NCBI RefSeq assembly: GCF_014779655.1
Contig: NZ_JACXYX010000003.1
Coordinates: forward strand, 1-64,000
Source: Nocardioides ganghwensis
GTDB lineage: Bacteria; Actinomycetota; Actinomycetes; Propionibacteriales; Nocardioidaceae
Direction: 5' to 3'
DNA: 64,000 nt
The position numbers were made by a program, and so were the translations under genes. How positions within the stretch are numbered: the stretch's first letter is position 1; each line of letters opens with the position of its first letter. The notes under the pieces were generated by a model. That model was not told where the DNA came from. It worked only from the letters and a program-made list of their open reading frames with translations, and ran no database searches. Positions 51,419 through 59,964 of the stretch are shown in pieces.

Positions 51419-51520
51419 GGTTCAGAGATAGGGAACTTCTGACGGACGAACAGGCTGTCTAGACCGGTCACTTTGACGGAATCTTTTGCCACCGAAAGCC
51501 TGTGCTGCGCTTTCCGCGGT

Positions 51521-52456
51521 CTACGTCAGATCGATCGCGCGATTGACCCAGATGCTCTCCGCGACCATCCCCACTCTTTGGTAGAGGCCGAGGGCGCCGG
51601 TCCGCGAGTCGGTGCTGAGCTCGGCGGTGGTGGTGCCGTGTGCGCGGGCCTGGGCGAAGGAGTCGACCAGCAGCGCCTGCGCGATCCCGCGGTGTCGCTG
51701 GTCGGCGCGCACGGCGAGCCGGTCGACGTACCCGGTCGAGCCGTTGTCGGAGACCAGGACGAGGGAGACGCCGACGACCTGCCCGTCGCCGTCGACGGCG
51801 ACGCGCAGGTTCCACGGCTCGAAGCCGGGCCGGCCCAGGGTCGCGGCCTCGAAGTCCTCGTAGGGCTCGCGGTCGCGGACCGACCACTCGAGGAACGCGT
51901 CCTCGAGCACGTCGTGGGCGGCACGCATGTCGCCCGGCTCGGCAGCGCGTACGACGTAGCCCTCCGGCAGCTCGCGCTCGGGGATGGTGGCTCCTGCGGG
52001 CAGCTTGAGCACCCAGCTGGTCCAGCGCACGTGGAAGCCGAGCTCCTCGAGCAGGCGGTCGCCGGGCGAGCCCTGCGGGACGGGCATCCCGATGACGCTG
52101 GAGCCGACGCGACGCCCGAGGTCCTGGAGCCAGTGCGCCAGCCAGGTGCCGATGCCGCGCCCGCGGTGGCTGGGCAGCACCGAGGTGTCGGCGCGGTCGG
52201 CGCCCATCAGCTCGGCGTACGCCACCAGCGTGTCGCCGTCCCAGACGCCGATCGAGCGCGCGGCGAGGTCGTGGCTGGGCTTGGCCCAGTCGCTGACGAT
52301 GTCGGCCTCCTCGATGGCGACCTCGCCGATGTCCTCGAGCTCCTGCGCGGCCATCAGCCGGTGGACCGCGGTGGCGTCGCTGGTGCGGAGCGGGCGGGTG
52401 GTCAGTCCCGCGGGGAGCTCGGGCGTCTCGGGCATGGGGGGAGTGTGCTGCCTCAC
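51521..52456 (-). CDS. double-domain GNAT acetyltransferase
   Basis: 311 aa with two GNAT folds: the first (about 15-150) contains HRGRGIGTWLAHWL and the second (about 165-311) contains RHRGIAQALLVDSF, both acetyl-CoA pyrophosphate loops. Two-domain GNAT proteins in actinobacteria include mycothiol synthase MshD, but the substrate pocket cannot be identified here, so only a generic call is justified. The GTG start at 52456 is used; an ATG at 52435 is equally possible as neither has a good ribosome site. It is divergent from the helicase gene. Confidence 0.78.
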   Translation of the reverse strand: MRQHTPPMPETPELPAGLTTRPLRTSDATAVHRLMAAQELEDIGEVAIEEADIVSDWAKPSHDLAARSIGVWDGDTLVAYAELMGADRADTSVLPSHRGRGIGTWLAHWLQDLGRRVGSSVIGMPVPQGSPGDRLLEELGFHVRWTSWVLKLPAGATIPERELPEGYVVRAAEPGDMRAAHDVLEDAFLEWSVRDREPYEDFEAATLGRPGFEPWNLRVAVDGDGQVVGVSLVLVSDNGSTGYVDRLAVRADQRHRGIAQALLVDSFAQARAHGTTTAELSTDSRTGALGLYQRVGMVAESIWVNRAIDLT

Positions 52457-52529
52457 GTGCCCCGCTGTCGCGCGCTTATTCGGCGCTCGAGGAATGCCCG
52501 AATCCCTCGTGAAGCCCTACCGTGGGAGC

Positions 52530-54257
52530 GTGAACGACGAGCACCCCGCAGCGCCCGAGCAGACCTTCTCCGACCTCGGCCTCTCCCCCGAGGTCCTCAA
52601 GGGACTGGCCGCCGTCGGCTACGAGACCCCGTCGCAGATCCAGGCGCAGACGATCCCGCCGCTGCTCGAGGGCCGCCACGTGGTCGGCCTCGCGCAGACC
52701 GGCACCGGCAAGACCGCGGCCTTCGCGCTGCCGATCCTGTCGCGCCTCGACCTCTCGCAGAAGACCCCGCAGGCCCTCGTGCTGGCCCCGACGCGCGAGC
52801 TCGCGATCCAGGTCTCGGAGGCGTTCGAGAAGTACGCCGCCCACATGAAGGGCGTCCGCGTCCTGCCGATCTACGGCGGCCAGGGCTACGGCGTGCAGCT
52901 GTCGGCGCTGCGCCGCGGCGTCCACGTCGTCGTCGGCACGCCGGGTCGGATCATGGACCACCTCGAGAAGGGCACCCTCGACCTCAGCGAGCTGCGCTTC
53001 CTCGTCCTCGACGAGGCCGACGAGATGCTCAACATGGGCTTCGCGGAGGACGTCGAGACGATCCTCGCCGACACCCCCGACGACAAGCACGTGGCGCTGT
53101 TCTCGGCGACCATGCCGGCGCAGATCCGCCGCATCTCGAAGAAGTACCTCGAGGACCCGGTCGAGATCACCGTCAAGAACAAGACGTCGACGGTCTCCTC
53201 GATCACCCAGCGCTACCTGATCGTGTCCTACCCGCAGAAGGTCGACGCCCTCACGCGCATCCTCGAGGTCGAGAACTTCGAGGGCATGATCGTCTTCGTC
53301 CGTACCAAGAACGAGACCGAGACCCTCGCCGAGAAGCTCCGGGCACGCGGCTACAGCGCGATGGCCATCAACGGCGACGTCGCCCAGGTGCAGCGCGAGC
53401 GCACGATCAACCAGCTCAAGGCCGGCAAGCTCGACATCCTCGTCGCCACCGACGTCGCGGCCCGCGGCCTCGACGTCGAGCGGATCAGCCACGTCGTCAA
53501 CTACGACATCCCCACCGACACCGAGTCCTACGTCCACCGCATCGGCCGTACGGGTCGCGCGGGGCGCAGCGGCGACTCGATCGCCTTCGTCACCCCGCGC
53601 GAGCGCCACCTGCTCCGCGCGATCGAGAAGGCCACCAGGCAGCCGCTCACCCAGATGCAGCTGCCGACGGTCGACGACGTCAACGCCACGCGGCTCTCGC
53701 GCTTCGACGACCAGATCACCCAGGCGCTCGCGCAGCCGGAGCGCATCGACTTCTTCCGCGACGTGGTCGCCCACTACGTCAGCGAGCACGACGTGGCCGA
53801 GGTCGACGTGGCCGCCGCGCTCGCCGCGGTCATGCACGGCGAGCAGCCGCTGCTCCTCGAGCCCGAGCCCGAGCCGCGCCAGCGCTCCTTCGAGGAGCGC
53901 GCGACCCACGGCGGCAAGTCTGACCGGGCGCCGCGCGAGTCGCGCAGCGGCGCGCCGATGGCGGCGTACCGCATCGAGGTCGGCAAGCGGCACAAGGTCG
54001 AGCCGCGCCAGATCGTGGGCGCCCTGGCCAACGAGGGCGGCCTCTCGCGCGGCGACTTCGGCTACATCTCGATCAAGCCCGACTTCTCGGTCGTGGAGCT
54101 GCCCGCCGACCTGCCCGCCGGCACCCTCGAGCGCCTCGAGAGCACCCGGATCTCCGGCAAGCTCATCGAGATCAAGCCCGACAACGGTCCGTTCCGCGGC
54201 CGTCCGGGCGGTGGTCACCGCAAGAGCGGCGGCTACAAGGGCAAGAACCCCCGCTGA
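52530..54257 (+). CDS. DEAD-box RNA helicase (DeaD/CsdA type)
   Basis: 575 aa. All helicase motifs are present: Q motif FSDLGL and TPSQIQ, Walker A AQTGTGKT (Lys61), DEAD in VLDEADEMLNMGF (about 160), SAT, and HRIGRTGRAGR (about 336). Residues about 475-560 form a DbpA-type RNA-binding domain (YRIEVGKRHKVEPRQIVGALANEGG), and the tail is Gly/Lys/Arg-rich. It unwinds structured RNA during ribosome assembly or cold stress. A GTG at 52530 was chosen; an ATG at 52494 would add 12 residues. Multiple hairpin repeats follow the stop. Confidence 0.92.
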   Translation: MNDEHPAAPEQTFSDLGLSPEVLKGLAAVGYETPSQIQAQTIPPLLEGRHVVGLAQTGTGKTAAFALPILSRLDLSQKTPQALVLAPTRELAIQVSEAFEKYAAHMKGVRVLPIYGGQGYGVQLSALRRGVHVVVGTPGRIMDHLEKGTLDLSELRFLVLDEADEMLNMGFAEDVETILADTPDDKHVALFSATMPAQIRRISKKYLEDPVEITVKNKTSTVSSITQRYLIVSYPQKVDALTRILEVENFEGMIVFVRTKNETETLAEKLRARGYSAMAINGDVAQVQRERTINQLKAGKLDILVATDVAARGLDVERISHVVNYDIPTDTESYVHRIGRTGRAGRSGDSIAFVTPRERHLLRAIEKATRQPLTQMQLPTVDDVNATRLSRFDDQITQALAQPERIDFFRDVVAHYVSEHDVAEVDVAAALAAVMHGEQPLLLEPEPEPRQRSFEERATHGGKSDRAPRESRSGAPMAAYRIEVGKRHKVEPRQIVGALANEGGLSRGDFGYISIKPDFSVVELPADLPAGTLERLESTRISGKLIEIKPDNGPFRGRPGGGHRKSGGYKGKNPR

Positions 54258-54358
54258 CCGGGCACTTCCTCCCCCTGAGATCACGCTGACCGGGCACTTC
54301 CTCTCCCGTCACAGACGCCGACCGGGCACTTCTTGTGAAAGAAGTGCCCGGTCGGCGT
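54257..54358. repeat. 32-bp periodic repeats and terminal hairpin
   Basis: ACCGGGCACTTC occurs at 54257-54268, 54289-54300 and 54321-54332, exactly 32 bases apart, and in inverse at 54341-54352. The third copy and the inverse form a long stem (arms beginning ACGCCGACCGGGCACTTC at 54315, closing at 54358) with a short GTGA-type loop. It serves well as a bidirectional terminator between the helicase and YceI genes; the extra copies suggest repeat duplication. Confidence 0.75.
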
Positions 54359-54388
54359 GTTCTGCGGGGCCGGACGTGCCTGCTCGGG

Positions 54389-54964
54389 TCAGGCGCTCTG
54401 GTTCTGGATCGCGGAGACGTCGAACTCGAGCTTGATCTTCTCGGAGACGAGGACGCCGCCGGTCTCGAGCGCGGCGTTCCAGGTGAGGCCCCAGTCCTTG
54501 CGGTTGATGGTGGTCTCGCCCTCGAAGCCGACGCGGACGTTGCCGAAGGGGTCACGGGCCGAGCCGGTCTGCTCGAACTCGATCGTGACGGGCTTGGTGA
54601 CGTCCTTGATGGTCAGGTCGCCGGTGATGGTCCAGTCGGAGCCGTCGCGCTTCACGTCGGTGGAGACGAACGTGATGGTCGGGTAGGTCTCGGCGTCGAA
54701 GAAGTCGCCGGACTTGAGGTGACCGTCGCGGTCCGCGCTGCCGGTCTCGATCGAGGCGACCTGGATGGTGAGGTCGACCTTGGACGCGGCGGGGTTCTTC
54801 TCGTCGATGTGGGCGGTGCCCTCGAAGGCGCCGAACTGACCACGGACCTTGGTGACCATGGCGTGGCGGGCCACGAAGCCGAGGCGGCTGTGGCTGACGT
54901 CGAGGGTGTAGTCGCCGGTGATGTCGTCGATGGCGGTGGTGGGGGCGTCGAAACCGGTGCTCAT
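54389..54964 (-). CDS. YceI-family protein
   Basis: 191 aa, a full YceI lipocalin-like barrel: GDYTLDVSHSRLGFVARHAMVTKVRGQF at the start, HLKSGDFFDAETYPTITFVS centrally, and VGFEGETTINRKDWGLTWN. Such proteins bind isoprenoid-type lipids or act in stress responses. No signal peptide is seen, so it is probably cytoplasmic, as in many actinobacterial members. AGGAG lies 8 bases before the ATG at 54964. An operator-like motif shared with the LLM gene lies 30 bases upstream. Confidence 0.9.
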   Translation of the reverse strand: MSTGFDAPTTAIDDITGDYTLDVSHSRLGFVARHAMVTKVRGQFGAFEGTAHIDEKNPAASKVDLTIQVASIETGSADRDGHLKSGDFFDAETYPTITFVSTDVKRDGSDWTITGDLTIKDVTKPVTIEFEQTGSARDPFGNVRVGFEGETTINRKDWGLTWNAALETGGVLVSEKIKLEFDVSAIQNQSA

Positions 54965-54989
54965 GGGAAACAGCTCCTGCAAGTGGGTG

Positions 54990-55011
54990 GGTTGGTAGAA
55001 CTTTCAACCAC
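54990..55011. promoter_or_regulatory. operator-like site upstream of YceI, shared with LLM gene
   Basis: GTAGAACTTTCAACCAC (54995-55011) matches GTACAAACTTCAACCAC (31126-31142) at 14 of 17 positions without gaps. The site also contains GGTTG (54990-54994) facing CAACC (55005-55009). It ends 30 bases from the YceI start, close to the 29 bases at the LLM gene, but in opposite orientation relative to the gene. Confidence 0.5.
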
Positions 55012-55136
55012 TGTAACGACCCACCCCCGAGGTCCATTCCCGATCGGCCGCACGTTTTCCGACCGTGCCGGGAAATGGCCGCGAGCCACGCCCCGGTGGG
55101 GCGTGGCTCGTGCGTGTGAGCTGCGTGTGACTGGCG

Positions 55137-55262
55137 TCAGGCGGCCTGGGTGGCGATCGCCTCGGCGACCGACCAGTGTGCCTCCATGTGGGTGCGCCCC
55201 GACGCGTCGGTGACGGCCACCCAGGTGCAGACCGGCTTGCCGGTCATCGTCTGCTTGCTCAT
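55137..55262 (-). CDS. 41-aa conserved-looking small protein
   Basis: 41 codons with a strong GGGAGG 6 bases before the ATG at 55262. The peptide begins MSKQTMTGKPVCTWVAVTD and ends with a helical AHWSVAEAIATQAA; it has one Cys and two His. I recall no function. An AT-rich promoter-like patch (TTCACTTTCTGTTCACC, 55277-55293) lies upstream. The strong translation signals argue it is real. Confidence 0.6.
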   Translation of the reverse strand: MSKQTMTGKPVCTWVAVTDASGRTHMEAHWSVAEAIATQAA

Positions 55263-55420
55263 GTGACACCTCCCGTTCACTTTCTGTTCACCAAAGATAT
55301 CACGTCCCCACTGGCGCACCACGAATTCGCTGGAACTCGGTCGGAGTGCTCCACCTGTGCACCCGTCAGGGGGCGAAGGGGTGATTCCTCCTCCACTTGG
55401 GGATGGTGGGACTGGGCTCC

Positions 55421-55468
55421 GGGTACGCGCCTGAGCCGATTCGTACCCAATCTGCCCGATATCGGGCA
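55421..55468. promoter_or_regulatory. two palindromes upstream of the 86-aa gene and glmS
   Basis: TGCCCGATATCGGGCA (55453-55468) is a perfect 16-base palindrome. Just upstream, GGGTACG (55421-55427) and CGTACCC (55442-55448) form a second perfect inverted repeat. They lie 42-89 bases before the GTG at 55510, in the divergent region with the 41-aa gene, and are good operator candidates. Confidence 0.55.
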
Positions 55469-55509
55469 AGAAGTTGGCTTCTCATCGGCGTGGGGAGCAT
55501 GCTCGGCAC

Positions 55510-55770
55510 GTGCCCGACTCAGCCCTCGTCTCCCACGTCGTCGCCACGACCTCGTTGACACCGGGTGAGGCCGCCCGGGTGATCGATGACGTGATCGCCT
55601 TCCACGCGCAGCCGGTCGAGGACTACGTCCGCGCGCGCCACGCGAGCCTCAAGACGTACGGGGCCAGGAATCCCGAGATCTTCGCGCGCATCGCCGAGGA
55701 GCTCGCCCACCGCGTCGTGGCCGCGCCGGAGCTCTCCGAGCGCCAGCTGCGACGCATCATCTACGGATAG
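55510..55770 (+). CDS. small helical protein upstream of glmS
   Basis: 86 aa, predominantly helical (SLTPGEAARVIDDVIAFH, VEDYVRARHASLKTYG, PEIFARIAEELAHRVV, SERQLRRIIYG), with a domain-like ending. I recognise no family. The gap to glmS is 12 bases, so the two should be cotranscribed. The GTG at 55510 is chosen on length; a TTG at 55474 with AAGAAG before it is possible. Confidence 0.6.
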   Translation: MPDSALVSHVVATTSLTPGEAARVIDDVIAFHAQPVEDYVRARHASLKTYGARNPEIFARIAEELAHRVVAAPELSERQLRRIIYG

Positions 55771-55782
55771 GACGCAGGAACC

Positions 55783-57606
55783 ATGTGTGGAATCGTCGGC
55801 TACATCGGACGCCAGGAGGCGGCCCCGGTCGTCCTCGAGGGACTCACCCGGCTCGAGCACCGCGGGTACGACTCGGCGGGGGTCGCCGTCCTCGGTGGTC
55901 GCGGCATCCGGGTCGCCAAGCGCGCGGGCCGCGTCCGTGACCTGACGGGCTCGCTGCCGAAGCGCTTCGCCGGCACGACCGGCATCGGCCACACCCGGTG
56001 GGCCACGCACGGTCCGGCGACGGACGTCAACGCCCACCCGCACGTCGACGAGTCGGGCCGCGTGGCGGTCGTGCACAACGGCATCATCGACAACTCGGCC
56101 GCGCTGCGCGCCGACCTCACCGGGGCGGGCGTCGAGCTGGCGAGCGACACCGACACGGAGGTGCTCGCCCACCTCGTCGCGCGCAGCGACGCCGACACCC
56201 TCGAGGGCAAGGTGCGCGACGCGCTCGGCGCGGTCGTCGGGACGTACGGCCTCGCGGTGGTGCACGCCGACTTCCCCGACCGCATCGTGGTCGCCCGCAA
56301 CGGCAGCCCGCTCGTGGTCGGCGTCGGCGACCGGGAGATGTACGTCGCCTCCGACCTCGCCGCGATCGTGCGCCACACCACGACCGTCGCGATGCTCGAT
56401 GACGGCGAGATGGCGACGGTGACCGCCGCCGGGTTCATCACGATGCGCCACAGCGACCTCGCCACGACGGGCAAGACCGCGAGCCAGGTCGACATCGACG
56501 CGTCGGCGTACGAGGCGGGCGAGCACGAGTCCTACATGCGCAAGGAGATCCTCGAGCAGCCGACCACTGCACAGGCGGTGCTGCGGGGGCGGCTCGACGA
56601 GCGCTTCGGCACCGCGCACCTCGGCGGCCTCGACATGGACGCGCGCGACCTCCGCGCCGTACGCCGGGTCAAGATCCTGGGCTGCGGCTCGGCCTACTAC
56701 GTCGGGCAGATGGGTGCGGCGCTCATCGAGGAGCTCGCCCGCATCCCCGCGGACGCGGAGGCGGCGAGCGAGTTCCGCTACCGCGACCCGGTGATCGAGC
56801 CGGACACCCTCTACGTCGCGGTCAGCCAGTCCGGCGAGACCATCGACACCCTGCTCGCCGTGCAGGAGGTGCGCCGCAAGGGCGGGCGCTGCGTCGGGCT
56901 GGTCAACGTCGTCGGCTCGGCCATCGCGCGCGAGTGCGACGGCGGGATCTACCTGCACGCCGGCCCCGAGGTCGCGGTCGCGAGCACCAAGGCGCTGACC
57001 AACATGTTCCTCGGCTTCGCGCTGCTGGCCCTCCAGCTCGGCCGGGTGCGCGACCTGTCGATCGCCGACGGCAAGCGCCTCGTCGCGGGCCTGGAGCGGC
57101 TGCCCGGCCAGATCGAGGAGGTCCTCGCCTCCGAGGCGGACCTCGTCGACGTCGCGAAGGAGCTGGCCGAGGCGCGCAGCCTCTTCTTCATCGGCCGGGT
57201 GCGCGGCTTCCCGGTGGCGCGCGAGGGCGCGCAGAAGTTCAAGGAGATCAGCTACCGCCACGCCGAGGCCTACCAGACCTCCGAGCTCAAGCACGGCCCG
57301 CTCGCGCTCATCGATCCCGAGGTGCCGACGGTGGCTCTGGTGCCGTCCGACGAGCTGACCGAGCGCAACATCGGGGCCCTCCACGAGATCGACGCGCGGC
57401 AGGGGCCGCTGGTCGTGATCACCCACGAGGAGGTCGACCTCGGCGAGATCGGCGCGCGCCGGATCGTGGTGCCGCGCAACGAGCCCGAGCTCGACCCGAT
57501 CCTGCTGACGATCCCGCTCCAGCTGCTCGCCTACCACGCCGCACAGCACCTCGGCCACGACATCGACAAGCCGCGCAACCTGGCCAAGTCGGTCACCGTC
57601 GAGTAG
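55783..57606 (+). CDS. glmS: glutamine-fructose-6-phosphate aminotransferase (isomerizing)
   Basis: 607 aa, full length. The N-terminal glutaminase begins MCGIVGYIGR with nucleophile Cys2, followed by RLEHRGYDSAG and GIGHTRWATHG. Two SIS sugar-isomerase domains follow (about 280-420 and 455-590), with KILGCGSAYYVGQMG, SQSGETIDTL, and the terminal DKPRNLAKSVTVE tail. The enzyme makes glucosamine 6-phosphate, the first step toward UDP-GlcNAc for cell wall and mycothiol. No glmS ribozyme-like structure is obvious in the 12-base leader. Confidence 0.97.
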   Translation: MCGIVGYIGRQEAAPVVLEGLTRLEHRGYDSAGVAVLGGRGIRVAKRAGRVRDLTGSLPKRFAGTTGIGHTRWATHGPATDVNAHPHVDESGRVAVVHNGIIDNSAALRADLTGAGVELASDTDTEVLAHLVARSDADTLEGKVRDALGAVVGTYGLAVVHADFPDRIVVARNGSPLVVGVGDREMYVASDLAAIVRHTTTVAMLDDGEMATVTAAGFITMRHSDLATTGKTASQVDIDASAYEAGEHESYMRKEILEQPTTAQAVLRGRLDERFGTAHLGGLDMDARDLRAVRRVKILGCGSAYYVGQMGAALIEELARIPADAEAASEFRYRDPVIEPDTLYVAVSQSGETIDTLLAVQEVRRKGGRCVGLVNVVGSAIARECDGGIYLHAGPEVAVASTKALTNMFLGFALLALQLGRVRDLSIADGKRLVAGLERLPGQIEEVLASEADLVDVAKELAEARSLFFIGRVRGFPVAREGAQKFKEISYRHAEAYQTSELKHGPLALIDPEVPTVALVPSDELTERNIGALHEIDARQGPLVVITHEEVDLGEIGARRIVVPRNEPELDPILLTIPLQLLAYHAAQHLGHDIDKPRNLAKSVTVE

Positions 57607-57658
57607 GTGGCACCTCAACCGCCCGATGGCGGGGAGCCAGGCCCGGAAATGGACTGGC

Positions 57659-57690
57659 CGCCCCTTGCCGCATGGGGTCGGCAAGGGGCG
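57659..57690. terminator. bidirectional hairpin between glmS and glpD
   Basis: CGCCCCTTGCCG (57659-57670), 8-base loop, CGGCAAGGGGCG (57679-57690): perfect 12-base stem between convergent genes, 53 bases after the glmS stop. Confidence 0.7.
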
Positions 57691-57791
57691 CGCCGAGCAG
57701 AACCCTCCCACCAGTCCCGCGTCCTGTCCGGGGATCACCGGAACTGCCGTCGGATTTTGCTGTGGGGCCGGTCACCGGCGTCCCGGAGCCG

Positions 57792-59345
57792 CTAGGCGGG
57801 GGCCTTCCGGGACGTCGCCACGAGGTCCAGCGCCTGCCGCGCCAGCGGCTCGACGAGCGCCCGGTCGGCGGCGATGAGACCCACCCGCGTGCGTCGTTCG
57901 AGCAGGTCGTCGACGTCGTGGCCGCCCTCGTGGGTGACGGCGAAGACCAGCTCGGCGAGGGTCACCGGCACCCCCGCGGACGTCGGCGCGAGCAGCTCGT
58001 CGTCGCCGAGCCCGGTGACCTCCTGGGCGGTGTCGACCACCAGTGCGGCGTCGGTGCCGAAGCGGCGTACGAGCCGGGCCGGCGCAGCGACCCGCCGCAG
58101 CGCCTCGGGGGACGCGGCGCCGAGCAGCGGCAGCGTCGCGGTCCGGCACGGTCCGGCCTCGAGCCGGCCCTCCGCGACCAGCGCGTCGAGGACGTCCTCG
58201 GCCATCCGGCGGTAGGTCGTCAGCTTGCCCCCGACCACCGTCGTCACCCCGGTGCGGGAGGTCAGGATCGCGTGGCGGCGCGACAGGTCGGCCGTCGTGT
58301 CGGCGCCGGCCACCTCGAGCAGCGGCCGCAGCCCGGCGTACGCCCCGACGACCTCGTCGCGCGTCGGCGGGGTGGCGAACGCCGAGGCCACGACGCCCAG
58401 CAGGAAGTCGATCTCGCCCTCGCTCGGCACGGGCACGTCGGGCACGGGACCGGTGACCGGCTCGTCGGTGAGGCCGACGTAGATCGTGCCGTCGGGTTGG
58501 GGGAGCACCATCGCGAACCTCGCGCCCGTCCCCGGGATCGGCACCATCACCGCGACGCGGGTGTGGGGCAGCGCCGACCCGCGCAGGACGAGGTGGGTGC
58601 CGCGGCTCGGCCGCAGGCGGACCTGGTCGTCGAGCCCGCCGGCCCACACGCCGGTGGCGTTGACCACGGCCCGGGCGCGGAGCGTACGGGTGGCGCCGGT
58701 GAGCTCGTCGCGCAGCTCGGCGGTCGTGCCCGTCGCGGCGACGACGCGAGCACGGGTGCGGACGTGGGCGCCGTACGCCGCCGCGGTGCGGGCCACGGTG
58801 ACGACGAGGCGGGCGTCGTCCTCGAGCTGCCCGTCCCAGGCGAGGAGGCCGCCGCGCAGGGTGTCGGCGCGCAGCGCGGGTGCGAGGCTGAGCGCCTCGG
58901 TGGCGTTGAGCCGGCGCGGCCGGGGGAGGGTACGCGCGGTGGTGCGGGCGGTGCGGCGCAGCGCGTCACCGGCGTGGAGGCCGCCCCACGTCAGCGCCGT
59001 GCGCCCACGCGACATCGCGTCGTTGACCGGGGTCAGCATCGGCAGCGGGTGCACGAGGTGCGGCGCGGTGACGTCCATCAGGATGCCGCGCTCGACGGCG
59101 CTCTCGTGGGCGATCGCGAGCCGGCCCTGGGCGAGGTAGCGGAGCCCGCCGTGCACGAGCTTGGACGACCAGCGCGAGGTGCCGAAGGCGAGGTCGTGCG
59201 CGTCGACGGCGAGCACCGAGAGCCCGCGGGTCGCCGCGTCGAGGGCGACCCCCGCGCCGGTGATGCCGAGCCCGACCACCACCACGTCGACCTCGTCGGG
59301 GACCCCCGCGAGGCCTGCAGTGATCCGGTGCTCCCCGGCGGTCAC
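57792..59345 (-). CDS. glpD: FAD-dependent glycerol-3-phosphate dehydrogenase
   Basis: 517 aa. The dinucleotide-binding site VVVGLGITGAGVALDA is followed by the GlpD signatures FGTSRWSSKLVHGGLRYLAQG and LVHPLPMLTP, and a C-terminal domain with VVGGKLTTYRRMAEDV. It oxidises glycerol 3-phosphate to dihydroxyacetone phosphate at the membrane, passing electrons to quinone. The GTG at 59345 overlaps the TetR stop (GTGA), so regulator and enzyme are one unit. DHAP made here could feed the divergent alkyl-DHAP-synthase-like enzyme. Confidence 0.9.
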   Translation of the reverse strand: MTAGEHRITAGLAGVPDEVDVVVVGLGITGAGVALDAATRGLSVLAVDAHDLAFGTSRWSSKLVHGGLRYLAQGRLAIAHESAVERGILMDVTAPHLVHPLPMLTPVNDAMSRGRTALTWGGLHAGDALRRTARTTARTLPRPRRLNATEALSLAPALRADTLRGGLLAWDGQLEDDARLVVTVARTAAAYGAHVRTRARVVAATGTTAELRDELTGATRTLRARAVVNATGVWAGGLDDQVRLRPSRGTHLVLRGSALPHTRVAVMVPIPGTGARFAMVLPQPDGTIYVGLTDEPVTGPVPDVPVPSEGEIDFLLGVVASAFATPPTRDEVVGAYAGLRPLLEVAGADTTADLSRRHAILTSRTGVTTVVGGKLTTYRRMAEDVLDALVAEGRLEAGPCRTATLPLLGAASPEALRRVAAPARLVRRFGTDAALVVDTAQEVTGLGDDELLAPTSAGVPVTLAELVFAVTHEGGHDVDDLLERRTRVGLIAADRALVEPLARQALDLVATSRKAPA

Positions 59346-59947
59346 CGGGGCTCCAGCGTCCGGGTGATGAGGCGGGCGTACTCGTCGTCGAGGTCGTCGA
59401 GCCCGATCCGGTCGTCGGTCATCGTCAGGGCGGAGAAGACGAACCCGTGCCCGGCCAGCGTCAGCGACCGCGCGATCAGCACCGGGTCGCCGGCACGGAC
59501 GGAGCCGCTCTCCTGGCCGGCCGCGATCCCGGCCGCGAGGATCTCGATGAGCGCCTCCTGGGATCGGCCGCGCCGGTGGAGGAGGTAGGGGAGCATCAGG
59601 TCGGGGTCGAGCTCGACGATCCGGACGAACAGCTCGTTGTCGCGCAGGGCGCGCACCGTCGACAGGGCCGCGGCGGCGATGCCGGCGGGGGTCGTGTCGG
59701 CGGGCGCGGCGGCCTGCGTGGCGGCGGCGATGCCCACCCACTCGCGCGTCATCAGGTCGCCCAGCAGCGAGCCCATGTCGGGCCACGCGCGATAGATCGT
59801 CATCCGGGAGACCCCGGCGCGCCTCGCGACCTCGGTGAGGGTGGTGCGGCGCCAGCCGACGTCGAGGATGCAGGCCCGGGCCGCGTCGAGGTAGGCGTCG
59901 AGTCGCGGATCGCCCGACGACCGATCAGTGTGACGAAGTGACGTCAT
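59342..59947 (-). CDS. TetR-family regulator
   Basis: 201 aa. The N-terminal HTH (LTEVARRAGVSRMTIYRAWPDMGSLL, about 37-62) is typical of TetR, followed by a ligand-binding helical domain. It is the first gene of the glpD unit and divergent from the AGPS-like gene, 17 bases apart, with inverted repeats over its own start codon. It therefore probably represses both directions; a fatty or glycerol-derived effector is only a guess. Confidence 0.88.
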   Translation of the reverse strand: MTSLRHTDRSSGDPRLDAYLDAARACILDVGWRRTTLTEVARRAGVSRMTIYRAWPDMGSLLGDLMTREWVGIAAATQAAAPADTTPAGIAAAALSTVRALRDNELFVRIVELDPDLMLPYLLHRRGRSQEALIEILAAGIAAGQESGSVRAGDPVLIARSLTLAGHGFVFSALTMTDDRIGLDDLDDEYARLITRTLEPR

Positions 59948-59957
59948 GTGTCACACT
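59927..59957. promoter_or_regulatory. candidate TetR operator across the divergent promoter
   Basis: AGTGTGAC (59927-59934) and GTCACACT (59950-59957) are perfect 8-base arms with a 15-base spacer. A nested pair GTGAC (59939-59943)/GTCAC (59950-59954) lies inside. The TetR start codon (59945-59947) is within the spacer and the AGPS-like ATG is 7 bases beyond the right arm. Confidence 0.6.
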
Positions 59958-59964
59958 GTAACGC

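Noticed and set aside
51521..52456. Mycothiol synthase (mshD) call for the double GNAT protein
   Set aside because: Two GNAT domains fit, but no residues specific to MshD could be identified, so only a generic acetyltransferase is reported.
54257..54358. Regular 32-base repeat spacing as a CRISPR array
   Set aside because: The repeated word is only 12 bases, intervals are similar to each other, there are three copies and no cas genes.
55137..55469. 110-residue version of the 41-aa protein
   Set aside because: The extra N-terminal part lies in an intergenic-like region with palindromes, and the internal ATG has the clear GGGAGG site.
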